This document shows, one piece after another, positions 9,304 to 18,535 of a stretch of 64,000 nt of DNA; the first letter of the stretch is position 1, and each line of letters starts with the position of its first letter. Under the pieces are notes generated by a model. The model did not search any database, was not told the origin of the DNA, and saw only the letters and a list, made by a program, of their open reading frames with translations. The stretch comes from Rhodococcus zopfii NBRC 100606 = JCM 9919. Lineage in GTDB: Bacteria; Actinomycetota; Actinomycetes; Mycobacteriales; Mycobacteriaceae. Where the stretch lies: the NCBI RefSeq assembly GCF_001895025.1, contig NZ_BCXI01000040.1:1-64000 (forward strand), in the 5' to 3' direction. The position numbers and the translations under genes were made by a program.

Positions 9304-10623
9304 GTGAATTCAATCCTGACCGCAAACCCCAAGGAACACGGCGCCACATTGCAGTTGCGTCGGCGCTCGCTTCTCGCGAGCAGTGTCGGTAATCTCCTGG
9401 AATGGTTCGACTGGACCATCTATGCGGTGTTTTCACCGTTCATTGCGAAAGCTCTTTTCGATCCTTCCGATCCCACATCGGCTCTCCTCAGCACCCTCGC
9501 AGTCTTCGCTGTGGGCTTCGCGTTCCGTCCGCTCGGGGGCATCCTGTTCGGCACCCTCGCCGACCGAGTCGGTCGTCGAACCACGATGATCACGACGATG
9601 CTGCTGATGGCGGCGGGCAGCCTTCTGATCGCCGTGACACCCAGCTATGCCGCGATCGGCGGGTTTGCGTCGTTGCTCCTCGTGGTGGCCCGTCTTCTTC
9701 AAGGACTCGCGCACGGCGGAGAGACAACCGCTTCCTACGCATACGTTTCCGAGATTGCTCCTCCCCGGCACCGCGGACTCTGGTCGAGCGCTGTGTTCGT
9801 TTCCGTCTCAGTCGGCACTCTGTTTGCCACTGCTCTGGGAGCCGGAATCTCGGCAGCGTTACCCGAAGCGGACGCCGCCGGCTGGGGCTGGCGCATCCCG
9901 TTCTTCCTCGGCGCGGGCCTCGCCGTGGTCGCGTTGTTCCTTCGTCGAGGGATGATGGAGAGCGAGGTGTACGAGGAACAGATCGCCGCGACCGGGGAGC
10001 GAACCCCTGCCACCGAGACACCGAAGCTGTCCCGGCGAACCCTCATCGTCCGTGGACTCAAACTGATGTTGTACGAAGGCGGTACCAATGTCGTCTACTA
10101 CACGTGGACCTCGTTCGCCGCGGTATTCGCGATCACGTATCATGATATGAACCCCTCGAGCGCATTCCTGGCGAGCGTTTTCGCACAACTGATCTACATT
10201 GCCGCCATCCCGATCGGCGGGTTCCTGGCCGACACGTGGGGGCGCAAACCGGTGACCCTCATCTTCTACAGCGCTTTCATCATCGGCATCTTCCCGCTCA
10301 TGGGCATGATCACCGACGAACCCTGGACCCTCTTCATCGCACAGTCGATCGCCTTGGTTTTCATCGCCCTCGTAGCAGGTTCAAAGCCCGCGGTTCTCTC
10401 CGAACTTCTGCCCACGCAGTACCGCACCCGAATGCTCGGCTTCTCCCTGTCGCTCGCGGTTGCGATCTTCGGTGGAACGGCCCCGTACCTGAACCAGTGG
10501 CTCTACGGCGAGGGACTCGGCTGGGCGTTCAATGTGTACATCATCGTGCTCTGCCTCATCGGCATGGCCGTCGTTTCAACCTGGAGAGAGACCAAAGGTG
10601 TTTCTTTGCAAGATATTACGTGA
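9304..10623 (+). CDS. MFS transporter of the metabolite:H+ symporter (MHS) type
   Basis: A 439-residue membrane protein with about twelve hydrophobic segments. The early NLLEWFDWTIYA stretch and the loop motif GTLADRVGRR are typical of the MHS group (KgtP, ProP and ShiA relatives), which import organic acids or zwitterions with protons. The start is a GTG at 9304. The region just upstream has only a weak ribosome-binding site, so a slightly different start is possible. It follows the SDR after 197 bp and precedes another SDR, so it is probably the uptake system for the substrate of this cluster. Confidence 0.9.
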   Translation: MNSILTANPKEHGATLQLRRRSLLASSVGNLLEWFDWTIYAVFSPFIAKALFDPSDPTSALLSTLAVFAVGFAFRPLGGILFGTLADRVGRRTTMITTMLLMAAGSLLIAVTPSYAAIGGFASLLLVVARLLQGLAHGGETTASYAYVSEIAPPRHRGLWSSAVFVSVSVGTLFATALGAGISAALPEADAAGWGWRIPFFLGAGLAVVALFLRRGMMESEVYEEQIAATGERTPATETPKLSRRTLIVRGLKLMLYEGGTNVVYYTWTSFAAVFAITYHDMNPSSAFLASVFAQLIYIAAIPIGGFLADTWGRKPVTLIFYSAFIIGIFPLMGMITDEPWTLFIAQSIALVFIALVAGSKPAVLSELLPTQYRTRMLGFSLSLAVAIFGGTAPYLNQWLYGEGLGWAFNVYIIVLCLIGMAVVSTWRETKGVSLQDIT

Positions 10624-10704
10624 GAGCTTTGAATCCGAGGACCTGCATCACACGCCACCCGCATCGACCGGAACGATCGATGAAACTCGAGGGAGATTTC
10701 GAGC

Positions 10705-11517
10705 ATGACGGACAACCTGCCTCTGCGCGGCAAGGTCGCGCTGGTTACCGGAGCAGCACGCGGCATCGGCCGCACCTACGCGCTCAGACTCGCGGATCGC
10801 GGCGCTGACGTCGCAGTGCTGGATGTAGATCTGCACTCGTACAAGGACTACCAACTCGAGGCAGAGGCAATGCACGGCGACACGACGGTCGACGAGATAC
10901 GCGAAATAGGAGTGCGCGCAATCGGTTTACAGGTCGACATCACCGATTCGACCGCCGTGGACGCGGCAGTTCAACAGATCATCGGCGAGTGGGGCCGGCT
11001 CGATATCGCGATCTGCAACGCGGGGGGCGGCGTGGGATCACCCGAGGAAACTCGCGCATCCACCGTCGAGAATGATCTCGTCGAGATCGTCCTCGCCCGC
11101 AACCTCACCGGCACGATCAACACCTGCCGAGCCGTGGCCAGGCCCATGAAGGAGCAGCGGTCGGGCAAGATCGTCACCGTCGGCAGCCAGGCGGGCCATC
11201 GGGTCGAAAGCAACGGTGGTTATGCCCATTACGGCGCCGCGAAGGCCGCAGTCGCCAAGTACACCCAGTATCTGGCGAGCGACCTGGGACCGTTCGGCAT
11301 CACGGCGAATTGCGTTTCCCCGGGCTATATCTCGACCGGACGCCTTGCTCCGCTGCTGAACTCGATCGGAGACGCGCAGCTGCTCGGGAATATTCCGCTC
11401 GGCCGATACGGAACGCCGGAGGACTGCGCGGGCGTCATCGAGTTCCTCGCGGGCAACCTCAGCGACTACATCACCGGCGCAATCATCCCGGTGGATGGGG
11501 GTCTGACGTATTCGTAG
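10705..11517 (+). CDS. SDR-family oxidoreductase (mycofactocin-associated-like)
   Basis: A 270-residue short-chain dehydrogenase with TGAARGIGRTYA, the CNAGG motif, a catalytic YAHYGAAK segment and the C-terminal PVDGG of classical SDRs. The insertion after the second strand (DLHSYKDYQLEAEAM) resembles SDRs that hold their nicotinamide cofactor tightly and pass electrons to mycofactocin, though I cannot confirm that class here. A GGGAG site lies about 10 nt before the ATG. It sits 81 bp after the transporter gene and 150 bp before the Rid-family gene. It probably oxidises an alcohol intermediate to the aldehyde or ketone handled by the neighbouring dehydrogenases. Confidence 0.88.
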   Translation: MTDNLPLRGKVALVTGAARGIGRTYALRLADRGADVAVLDVDLHSYKDYQLEAEAMHGDTTVDEIREIGVRAIGLQVDITDSTAVDAAVQQIIGEWGRLDIAICNAGGGVGSPEETRASTVENDLVEIVLARNLTGTINTCRAVARPMKEQRSGKIVTVGSQAGHRVESNGGYAHYGAAKAAVAKYTQYLASDLGPFGITANCVSPGYISTGRLAPLLNSIGDAQLLGNIPLGRYGTPEDCAGVIEFLAGNLSDYITGAIIPVDGGLTYS

Positions 11518-11667
11518 CGACGATCGGCGGCCGATATCCCGGTCCCGAGCCTCCGAATCCACAGATCCAGCTCGGATCAGCGGCAATCGCCGCCTCGACC
11601 ATCCGTCCTCGGACCCTCACCGGGCAAATACAGCACGGTCCGAGGATTCTCGAACCAAGGAGTACAC

Positions 11668-12078
11668 ATGGCCGTCGATCTCGTGAACCCAGAAGGACTA
11701 CCTGAGGTCGATCTCTATCGGCAGGTATCGGTAGCCGGCGGATCGAAGCTGATCTTCATGGCCGGCCAGGTCGCCGTCGACGCGAGCGGCGGTGTCGTCG
11801 GCACCGGTGACCTCATCGCGCAGGCCGAGCGGTGCTATCTGAATGTCGCCACATCGCTGGCCGCGGTCGGGGCGTCGTTCGACGACGTCGTCAAACTGAC
11901 GGTCTACCTTGTCGACTGGACCCCCGACAAGATGGGCCGATTCATCGAAGGCGTTGCGCGGGCATCCGCCAAGCTGGGCATCGCCGCCCCGTTGCCACCA
12001 CTCACGGGTATCGGTGTCGCTGCACTGGCCGAGCCCGACTTTCTCATCGAGGTCGAGGCCATCGCCGTCGTCGACTGA
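11668..12078 (+). CDS. Rid-family (YjgF/YER057c/UK114) protein
   Basis: A 136-residue Rid-fold protein (FMAGQVAVDASGGVVG near the middle, LIEVEAIAVV at the end). An AAGGAG ribosome-binding site stands 5 nt before the ATG. True RidA imine deaminases have an Arg in the motif equivalent to YPARS about 18 residues before the C-terminal EIEA. Here that region reads PPLTGIGV and has no Arg. I therefore expect a non-archetypal Rid subfamily that may bind a small ligand or remove a different reactive intermediate, not the classical 2-aminoacrylate deaminase. It lies between an SDR and an aldehyde dehydrogenase, a setting common for Rid proteins in degradation clusters. Confidence 0.85.
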   Translation: MAVDLVNPEGLPEVDLYRQVSVAGGSKLIFMAGQVAVDASGGVVGTGDLIAQAERCYLNVATSLAAVGASFDDVVKLTVYLVDWTPDKMGRFIEGVARASAKLGIAAPLPPLTGIGVAALAEPDFLIEVEAIAVVD

Positions 12079-12247
12079 ACCGGCCGAGTCATGCCATGAC
12101 CTGGTCTCCGCGAATGCACCGGACATCTAACCGGTGCAGTCCCGCGGGGACCCTCGGCACGGACGTGTCCCCGTGCCGAAACGGCGATTGTCGTAGCGCT
12201 ACTTCTCGGCAGACATGCACGCCCACGTACCCAAGGATCCCTCACCC

Positions 12248-13711
12248 ATGCCCGTAGCCACGTCCACATCCGCTTCGATCGTCGACTCCGTGCCCAAGCA
12301 GCTTCTCATCGGAGGACAATGGGTCGCGACCGACAACACGATCACCGTCGAGAACCCCGCCACCGGGGCCGCCGTCGCCGAGGTCAGCGATGGCGGCCCC
12401 GAACATGGGCTCGCCGCCCTCTCTGCCGCGGACGACGCCCAAACACACTGGGCTGCAACTGATCCTCGGTATCGCTCGAACATACTGCGCGACGCATTCG
12501 ACCTGATGAACAGGCGATCCGACGATCTCGCAGTCCTCATCACCACGGAAATGGGCAAGCCGCTCTCCGAAGCCCGCGGTGAGGTCGCCTATGCGGCCGA
12601 GTTTCTGCGCTGGTTCTCGGAGGAAGCAGTGCGAGTAGCCGGCCGCTATGCCCTTGCCCCGACCGGCAATACCAGGCTCATCACCATGAAACAGCCCGTC
12701 GGGCCGGTACTGGCCATCACGCCGTGGAACTTCCCCCTGGCGATGAGTACCCGCAAGATCGGCCCCGCCCTCGCGGCCGGCTGCACCGTCGTCATCAAGC
12801 CGTCCGAATTGACCCCACTCACCACACTCGCGTTCGGCGAGATTCTCATGGAGGCCGGCGTACCCGACGGGGTGGTCAACATCGTCACCACATCGAACGC
12901 CGCCGCACTCTGCGAACCGCTGGTCCAGGACAGTCGGCTGCGCAAGATAACCTTCACGGGGTCTACCCCGACGGGGCGCAGCCTCATCCGGCAAAGCGCG
13001 GAGAACGTTCTGCGTGTGTCGATGGAACTCGGCGGCAATGCTCCCTTCATCGTCTGTGATGACGCCGACATCGATCGAGCCGTCGACGGAGCGTTGCTCG
13101 CGAAGATGCGGAACAATGGCGAGGCCTGTACCGCAGCCAACCGCTTCATCGTCCATTCGTCGGTCGCGGACGAATTCACCTCCCGGCTGGCCGACCGGAT
13201 GTGCGCCGTAGTCGTCGGTGACGGCGCCGATCCTGCCACGCAGCTCGGCCCACTGATCAACCAATCGGCAGTGGACAAGGTCACGCGGCTCGTCGATGAC
13301 GCAGTCGCGCTGGGAGCTACGGCCATCGCCCCTCCGATAGCGACTCGCACCCACGGCTACTTCTATCCCCCGACTGTCCTCGCGAACGTTCCGCAAACAG
13401 CAAAGATCCTGTCCGAGGAATCGTTCGGCCCGGTCGCTCCGATCACAACGTTCGACACCGACGCCGAGGCACTCGCTTTGGCCAACGACACCGAATACGG
13501 GTTGGCGGGGTACGTATTCACCGAGAACATCACGCGCGCAGTGCGACTCGCCGAAGGACTCCAGACCGGGATGGTCGGACTCAATCAAGGCTTGGTATCC
13601 AGTCCTGCAGCGCCATTCGGAGGAATCAAGGCATCGGGTGTCGGTCGAGAAGGCGGTCCGGAAGGAATAGACGAGTACCTCGACACCAAGTATGTAGGCC
13701 TCGCCGTCTGA
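12248..13711 (+). CDS. Succinate-semialdehyde-type aldehyde dehydrogenase
   Basis: A 487-residue aldehyde dehydrogenase of the GabD-like branch. It shows FTGSTPTGR, the general-base Glu in MELGGNAPF, the nucleophilic Cys in NNGEACTAANR, ESFGPVAP, and a C-terminal GVGREGGPEGIDEYL segment typical of SSADH. The frame extends to an ATG at 12215, but the ATG at 12248 has an AAGGA site 10 nt upstream and is the better start. This is the second aldehyde dehydrogenase of the cluster and the last gene before a change of theme. It could oxidise a short semialdehyde released at the end of the pathway to a TCA-cycle acid. No aminotransferase is adjacent, so a GABA pathway is not indicated. Confidence 0.92.
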   Translation: MPVATSTSASIVDSVPKQLLIGGQWVATDNTITVENPATGAAVAEVSDGGPEHGLAALSAADDAQTHWAATDPRYRSNILRDAFDLMNRRSDDLAVLITTEMGKPLSEARGEVAYAAEFLRWFSEEAVRVAGRYALAPTGNTRLITMKQPVGPVLAITPWNFPLAMSTRKIGPALAAGCTVVIKPSELTPLTTLAFGEILMEAGVPDGVVNIVTTSNAAALCEPLVQDSRLRKITFTGSTPTGRSLIRQSAENVLRVSMELGGNAPFIVCDDADIDRAVDGALLAKMRNNGEACTAANRFIVHSSVADEFTSRLADRMCAVVVGDGADPATQLGPLINQSAVDKVTRLVDDAVALGATAIAPPIATRTHGYFYPPTVLANVPQTAKILSEESFGPVAPITTFDTDAEALALANDTEYGLAGYVFTENITRAVRLAEGLQTGMVGLNQGLVSSPAAPFGGIKASGVGREGGPEGIDEYLDTKYVGLAV

Positions 13712-13950
13712 GCCGGTTCTGCAAACCGAAATCACCTTCTCGATCGCCCTCGACGGAGGTGCCCTGTTCGGAGACCGACGCGGCGTGGAAGACGGCGAAG
13801 CGACGGCGACCTCTTCACCCCGTCGATCTCCGATCCACGCCTTTTCCGGCCACCCCGGCCGGCCCGGTCCGCGGGTACCGGACACACGCCGCGTCGTCTC
13901 GTGCAAGGATGCGGTCGTCACGCACGTCGAGTCCACGGCAGGGAGACGCC

Positions 13951-14790
13951 ATGCAGCACTCCGAATCCTCGTTCACCGGCGGATCCGCAACCCGGATCGT
14001 CTACGACGTCTGGTCCCCCGAAGGCGACCCGCGCGGTGTCCTGGTGTTGTGCCACGGCCTCGGCGAGCACGCCCGGCGGTACGACCACGTCGCGGAACGG
14101 CTCACCGAGATCGGCCTCGTCGTCTATGCCCCGGACCACCGCGGTCACGGACGGTCCGGTGGCAAGCGCCTGCACCTGCGGGACATGAGCGAGTTCACCG
14201 ACGACATCGGCCGGCTGTTCGCCGTCGCCGACGAGGCGCATCCCGGTCTGCCGCGGTTCCTGCTCGGGCACTCGATGGGTGGTGCGATCGCGCTGAGCTA
14301 CGCACTCGACCATCCGGGGGAACTGACAGCGCTCGCACTGTCCGGTCCCGCGGTCGTCGTCACCGCGGGCACGCCCGGCGTGATCGTCGAGGCCGGCAAA
14401 CTGATCGGCCGGTTCCTGCCGGACGTGCCGGTGCAGAAGCTCGACTCGAATCACGTCTCGCGTGATCCCGCGGTCGTCGCAGCGTACAACGCCGACCCGC
14501 TCGTGCACCACGGTCTGGTCCCCGCGGGCATCGCGCGTGCCCTCGTGCTCGGCGAGCAGTCCTACCCGCAGCGCCTGCCGTCGCTGACGGTGCCGGTGCT
14601 GGTGCAGCACGGCACCGACGACAAACTCACCGACCCGTCGGGCAGTCGGCTGGTCGCGGACCTGGCCGGTTCGGACGACATCACGCTGAAGATGTACGAC
14701 GGCCTGTACCACGAGATCTTCAACGAGTACGAGAAGGACAAAGTCCTCGACGATCTCACCGAGTGGCTGAAACCGCGCCTCGCGGCGTAG
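13951..14790 (+). CDS. Monoacylglycerol lipase-like alpha/beta hydrolase
   Basis: A 279-residue hydrolase with the monoglyceride-lipase signature. The HGLGEH oxyanion motif, nucleophile elbow GHSMGG, Asp in HGTDDKLTDP and His in YHEIFNE are all in the expected order. It resembles mycobacterial Rv0183, which splits monoacylglycerols. The longer frame from 13759 is rejected because the ATG at 13951 has a GGGAGA site and gives a normal-length protein. No signal peptide is visible. It converges with the esterase gene at 14799, leaving only 8 bp between the stops. A link to region 4, which imports and cleaves glycerophosphodiesters, is possible but not shown. Confidence 0.9.
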   Translation: MQHSESSFTGGSATRIVYDVWSPEGDPRGVLVLCHGLGEHARRYDHVAERLTEIGLVVYAPDHRGHGRSGGKRLHLRDMSEFTDDIGRLFAVADEAHPGLPRFLLGHSMGGAIALSYALDHPGELTALALSGPAVVVTAGTPGVIVEAGKLIGRFLPDVPVQKLDSNHVSRDPAVVAAYNADPLVHHGLVPAGIARALVLGEQSYPQRLPSLTVPVLVQHGTDDKLTDPSGSRLVADLAGSDDITLKMYDGLYHEIFNEYEKDKVLDDLTEWLKPRLAA

Positions 14791-14798
14791 CCGACCCG

Positions 14799-15785
14799 CT
14801 AGGCGGAGCGGCTGCTGCCTTCGGTGGCGACGGCCCGCCGGGCGAAGTCGATGCTGAGGCCGAGCAGGGCGCGGGCCTCCGGTAACGTCTGGCCGACGAC
14901 CGGGAAGGCGTGGACCTGCCCGGCCCAGATGTGGGTTTCGATCGGACGCCCGGTCCGTTCGATCGCTTCGGTGACGATCTCGACGTCGGGCCGGGTGATC
15001 TCGTATTCGGCGACGGAGAAGAACACCGGCGGGAACAGGGTGGGATCGGCGTCGACGGGCGACTGGGCGCCTTCGATGTGGTCGGGACCGTCGAGCCATT
15101 TGTCGCGCAGCTTCTCGAGCTGCCGCATCGGCAGGTAGGCGTCGCGCTTCATGTAGTCGGGGTCGTGGGATTCGAGGTTCAGGTTGAGCAGCGGCGAGAA
15201 ACCGATGACTGCGGCCGGGCGGGTCATGCCGCGCAGCGCCGCGATCTCCGCGACCTTCATCGCGAGGTAGCCGCCGGCAGAGTCACCGGCGAGGATGATG
15301 CGGTTCGGGTCGTCGGCGACCGAGAGGACCGCGCTGTACGCGGCCATCGCATCCATCACGGACGTGCCGATCGAGCCTACGGGCAGCTGCCGGTACGCGG
15401 CGGAGTAGACGGGCACTCCAGACCGGGCGGCGAGCAGCGAGCACACCGTGCGGTGCGTCGCGAGTCCGCAGAACACGAACGCGCCGCCGTGGAAGTACAG
15501 AATCGTCGCGCCGGCGAGGGCGTCGGTGGCCGGACGCGGCGGCGCGATCCGTTCACTGGGCACTCCGCCGAGCGTCACGCTGTCGATGTCGACGCCCCGC
15601 GGCCGGGGCAGCAGCTTGTCGACCTGCCGGTCGAGCCTGCTCAAAGCGGAGATACCGCGGTCGGTGGCCGGCCACCAGGTCATGATCGGTTTGACGATGA
15701 TCCGGACGATCCAGAAGATCAGCCAGGCCTTGACGCTGACCGACCAGTGCCAGACCGTCGCTCCGTGGGTGCGCATACACGCCAC
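14799..15785 (-). CDS. HSL-type (LipH-like) alpha/beta hydrolase
   Basis: A 328-residue carboxylesterase of the hormone-sensitive-lipase family. It has the HGGAF oxyanion motif, the GDSAGG nucleophile elbow and a His in GQVHAFPV. The N terminus contains a hydrophobic stretch (KAWLIFWIVRIIV) that may anchor it to the membrane. The annotated start is a GTG, and an ATG 9 bp further in is equally possible because neither has a clear ribosome-binding site. Actinobacteria carry many such esterases for short- or medium-chain acyl esters. The next gene leftward in transcription order would be outside the group, so it is probably expressed alone or after the phosphodiesterase gene 68 bp upstream. Confidence 0.88.
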   Translation of the reverse strand: MACMRTHGATVWHWSVSVKAWLIFWIVRIIVKPIMTWWPATDRGISALSRLDRQVDKLLPRPRGVDIDSVTLGGVPSERIAPPRPATDALAGATILYFHGGAFVFCGLATHRTVCSLLAARSGVPVYSAAYRQLPVGSIGTSVMDAMAAYSAVLSVADDPNRIILAGDSAGGYLAMKVAEIAALRGMTRPAAVIGFSPLLNLNLESHDPDYMKRDAYLPMRQLEKLRDKWLDGPDHIEGAQSPVDADPTLFPPVFFSVAEYEITRPDVEIVTEAIERTGRPIETHIWAGQVHAFPVVGQTLPEARALLGLSIDFARRAVATEGSSRSA

Positions 15786-15853
15786 GATAAGTCGGGCGCG
15801 GCGGCCACGGCGACATACCGTCGCTCACAGATCCACCCCCGGAGTCGCCCGGG

Positions 15854-17011
15854 TCATGCCGTACGACGCCGGATCGGATCCGGCGACAGCACCGGAATCA
15901 GGAGTTCGTCTTCGGTGAGCGCACCGTGCTGTCCGGGCAGCCGGGACATGACGAGTTCCCCGTCCGTGCGGATCACCGACGATTCGCCGTGCCCGATCGC
16001 AACGACGTCGCCGATGCGACTCGCGGCGTCCGGAGACGGTTCCGGTCCGAACAGCCCGGCGGCGAGCACGTCGTCGCGGGTGCCCACCCACATCTCGTCG
16101 CCGAGTTCGTTGCGCCACCGTTCGAGGACCGCGTCCGGCCGTTCGGTGTGGACGTGGCGGCAGCGTGGTTCCCCGGCGATGAAGGTGACGTCCTCGGACA
16201 GTCCTGCGCAGTGGTCGTAGTCGATGCGCCGCCCGCGGCTGGTGTCGACCATTCCGTGGTCGGCGGTGACGACGAGCCGCGTTCCCTCCGGCAGCGCATC
16301 CACGAGTTGTTCGACGAAGCGGTCGACGACGGTGAGCTGCGCGAGCCACGCCGGGGATTCCGGGCCGTAGAGGTGGCCGAGGGTGTCGACCTCACCGAGG
16401 TAGCCGTAGACGAGAGTGCGTTCGGCGGAGCCGACGGCGGCGACGATCCGGGCGAGCAGGTCGCCGTAGGCGGAGACGCCGACGAATGTGCCGCCGCGCA
16501 GCACGGCGCGTGTCAGTCCGCTGCCTTCGAACATTCGCGGCACGACCGTGGTGACGGCGATCCCGTCCCGCACGGCGCGTTCGAAGACGGTGGGGTGCGC
16601 CTGCACGAGTTCGGGGACGAGCTGGGTGCGCTGGTCGACAGCAGTGCCCGCCAGCGTCCAGCGCAACCAGTTGAACGCGCTGTCGAGCTCGCGCAGATAC
16701 GCCTGGTAACCGGTGACGCCGTGCCGCCCCGACGGCAGGCCGGTTCCCAGCGACGCGAGGCTCACCGCAGTGGTCGTGGGGAATCCGGCACGGATCGGCT
16801 GTCCCGTCATCCCGGTCAGAAAGGGTGCGGCACTGCTGTTGCGTTGCAGCAGGTTCCATCCCATTCCGTCGACGAGCAGTACGACGGTGCGGGCGCAGTC
16901 GGTCAGCTCGAGCCGGTTGTGTTCTCCGGCGGCACCCGCGGATGCGATCACCGACGGAAGCAGGTCCGCGAGGGTCGGCTGTTCGTAGACGTCTCGGAGC
17001 GGCAGACTCAT
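15854..17011 (-). CDS. Type I phosphodiesterase/nucleotide pyrophosphatase-family protein
   Basis: A 385-residue alkaline-phosphatase-superfamily enzyme. The metal and nucleophile residues appear in order: Asp in LLVDGMGW, nucleophilic Thr in FPTTTAVSLASLGTG, Asp and His in YLGEVDTLGH, Asp-His in TADHGM, and a last His in GQHGALTEDE. There is no signal peptide, so it is probably cytoplasmic. Members hydrolyse phosphodiester or pyrophosphate bonds in nucleotides or lipid head groups. The substrate is unknown. It lies 28 bp after the catC stop in transcription order, so some read-through from the cat operon is possible, although there is no functional reason to join them. Confidence 0.88.
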   Translation of the reverse strand: MSLPLRDVYEQPTLADLLPSVIASAGAAGEHNRLELTDCARTVVLLVDGMGWNLLQRNSSAAPFLTGMTGQPIRAGFPTTTAVSLASLGTGLPSGRHGVTGYQAYLRELDSAFNWLRWTLAGTAVDQRTQLVPELVQAHPTVFERAVRDGIAVTTVVPRMFEGSGLTRAVLRGGTFVGVSAYGDLLARIVAAVGSAERTLVYGYLGEVDTLGHLYGPESPAWLAQLTVVDRFVEQLVDALPEGTRLVVTADHGMVDTSRGRRIDYDHCAGLSEDVTFIAGEPRCRHVHTERPDAVLERWRNELGDEMWVGTRDDVLAAGLFGPEPSPDAASRIGDVVAIGHGESSVIRTDGELVMSRLPGQHGALTEDELLIPVLSPDPIRRRTA

Positions 17012-17039
17012 ATGTCGAGTATGAACCGCCGACGCCGGT

Positions 17040-17324
17040 CTACTCCTTGATGTCGGATCCGTGCCGCGTCAGCGGCATGATCTCGATCTTCATGAACGGG
17101 AACAGCGGCAGGTTCCACAGGATCTCGTGCAGTTCGTCCGCCGAGTCGACATCGAAGATGCTGATGTTGCTGTACTGGCCGACGATGCGCCAGATCTCCC
17201 GCCACTTGCCCTTCCGCTGCAGTTCCTGGCTGTACGCCTTCTCCTTCGCGATGGTGTCGGCGCGGACCTCGGGGTCGAGGTCGCGGGGGATGTCGACGTC
17301 CATGCGAACGTGGAACAGCGCCAT
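17040..17324 (-). CDS. catC: Muconolactone delta-isomerase
   Basis: A 94-residue protein, the normal size for CatC, beginning MALFHVRMDVDIPRDLDP and containing the conserved EKAYSQELQRKGKW and LFPFMKIEI segments. CatC moves the double bond of muconolactone to give 3-oxoadipate enol-lactone in the catechol branch of the 3-oxoadipate pathway. An AGGAG site precedes the ATG. It is the third gene of the leftward catA-catB-catC operon, 37 bp after the catB stop. No 3-oxoadipate enol-lactonase or CoA transferase is present in the window, so later steps are elsewhere. Confidence 0.97.
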   Translation of the reverse strand: MALFHVRMDVDIPRDLDPEVRADTIAKEKAYSQELQRKGKWREIWRIVGQYSNISIFDVDSADELHEILWNLPLFPFMKIEIMPLTRHGSDIKE

Positions 17325-17361
17325 GGTCGGTTATCTCCTGATCTGTGGCTGGTCGGTCGGG

Positions 17362-18489
17362 TCAGTCGCGGGCGAGGTGCTTGACGACGTCCATGTCGAG
17401 CTCGACACCGAGGCCGGGCCCCTGCGGGAGGTGCACCTGGCCGTCGGAGTAGTCGAGCGGTGTCTTCAGCAGTTCCACGGCGAACAACTGCGGACCGAAG
17501 AGTTCGGATCCGTAGTCGATGCCGGGTTCGGCGCACGCGAAGTGGACGGACGCCGCCGTGCCGATCGGGCCTTCGATCGAGGTGGCGCCGTGGCACCGGA
17601 GCCCGGCTGCCTTCGCGACCGCGACGACCTGTTTGCTGCGTTGCAGCCCACCGCATTTGGTGGTCTTGAGCGCGACCACGTCGGCGGCGCCGCGCTTGGC
17701 GACTTCGTAGGCGTCGTGCGGTGTCTGCACGGATTCGTCGGCCATGACCGGTGCCGAGACCCTGCGATTGATCTCGGCGAGAACATCGAGTTGGTCTGCG
17801 GGGGTGGGCTGTTCGATGAGTTCGACGCCGCCGTCGACCAATTCCGGCACGTGACGCAGTGCGGTGAAGCGGTCCCACCGGGCGTTGACGTCGATGCTGA
17901 ATCCGACCTTCCCGTCGAACGCTTCGACGACCTTGACGACACGGTCGGTGTCGACCACCGGATCGAGGGCGCCCATCTTGAGCTTGAACGCGAAGTTCAG
18001 GCGCTGCTCCATCTTGTGGGTGACCTCCTCGACGATCTCCTCGAGAGGGGCGGCGCCGAGAGCCCAGCGCACGTCGACACCGGTGCGGAACGCGCCGCCG
18101 AGCAGCGTGTGCACCGGGACGTCGAGGCTGCGGGCCCACGCGTCGTGCAGCGCGACGTCGACGGCGGCCTTCGCGAACCGCGCGTTCGCGACGATGCGTT
18201 CGAGGTCGACCATGATGCCCGTGATGTCGTCGACGCCGCGTCCGGTGATGAACGGAGCGATGTAGCGGTCGACGATCGCCTTCATCGTCTCGACGGATTC
18301 GCCTCCCCACCACGGTCCGCCGGGCACGACCCCCTCGCCGTAGCCGGTGACGCCGCCGGCGGTGGTGATCGCCACGAGCAGGATCGGCTGCGCTTCGGCG
18401 GTCGTGGTCGCGAACTTGTGCGGGCGGATCAGCGGGACGTCGAGAATCGTGGTCTCGACGGAAACGATCTTCAGGTCCTTGTCGGACAT
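17362..18489 (-). CDS. catB: Muconate cycloisomerase
   Basis: A 375-residue enolase-superfamily protein of the muconate-lactonizing group. The catalytic KLK motif (FKLKMG), metal ligands in SIDVNARWD, IEQP and MADES, and the second-site Lys in LKTTKCGG are present. It turns cis,cis-muconate into muconolactone. The open frame extends to 18576, but the upstream part runs through a large hairpin, so I start at the ATG at 18489 (MSDKDLKIVSVETT), which matches the family N terminus. It has no strong ribosome-binding site, and an ATG 15 bp upstream is an alternative. It lies between catA and catC. Confidence 0.96.
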   Translation of the reverse strand: MSDKDLKIVSVETTILDVPLIRPHKFATTTAEAQPILLVAITTAGGVTGYGEGVVPGGPWWGGESVETMKAIVDRYIAPFITGRGVDDITGIMVDLERIVANARFAKAAVDVALHDAWARSLDVPVHTLLGGAFRTGVDVRWALGAAPLEEIVEEVTHKMEQRLNFAFKLKMGALDPVVDTDRVVKVVEAFDGKVGFSIDVNARWDRFTALRHVPELVDGGVELIEQPTPADQLDVLAEINRRVSAPVMADESVQTPHDAYEVAKRGAADVVALKTTKCGGLQRSKQVVAVAKAAGLRCHGATSIEGPIGTAASVHFACAEPGIDYGSELFGPQLFAVELLKTPLDYSDGQVHLPQGPGLGVELDMDVVKHLARD

Positions 18490-18535
18490 CGAGGGAACTC
18501 GCATTCGGGTCGGGTGCCGGCGGTGGACTCGTGCC

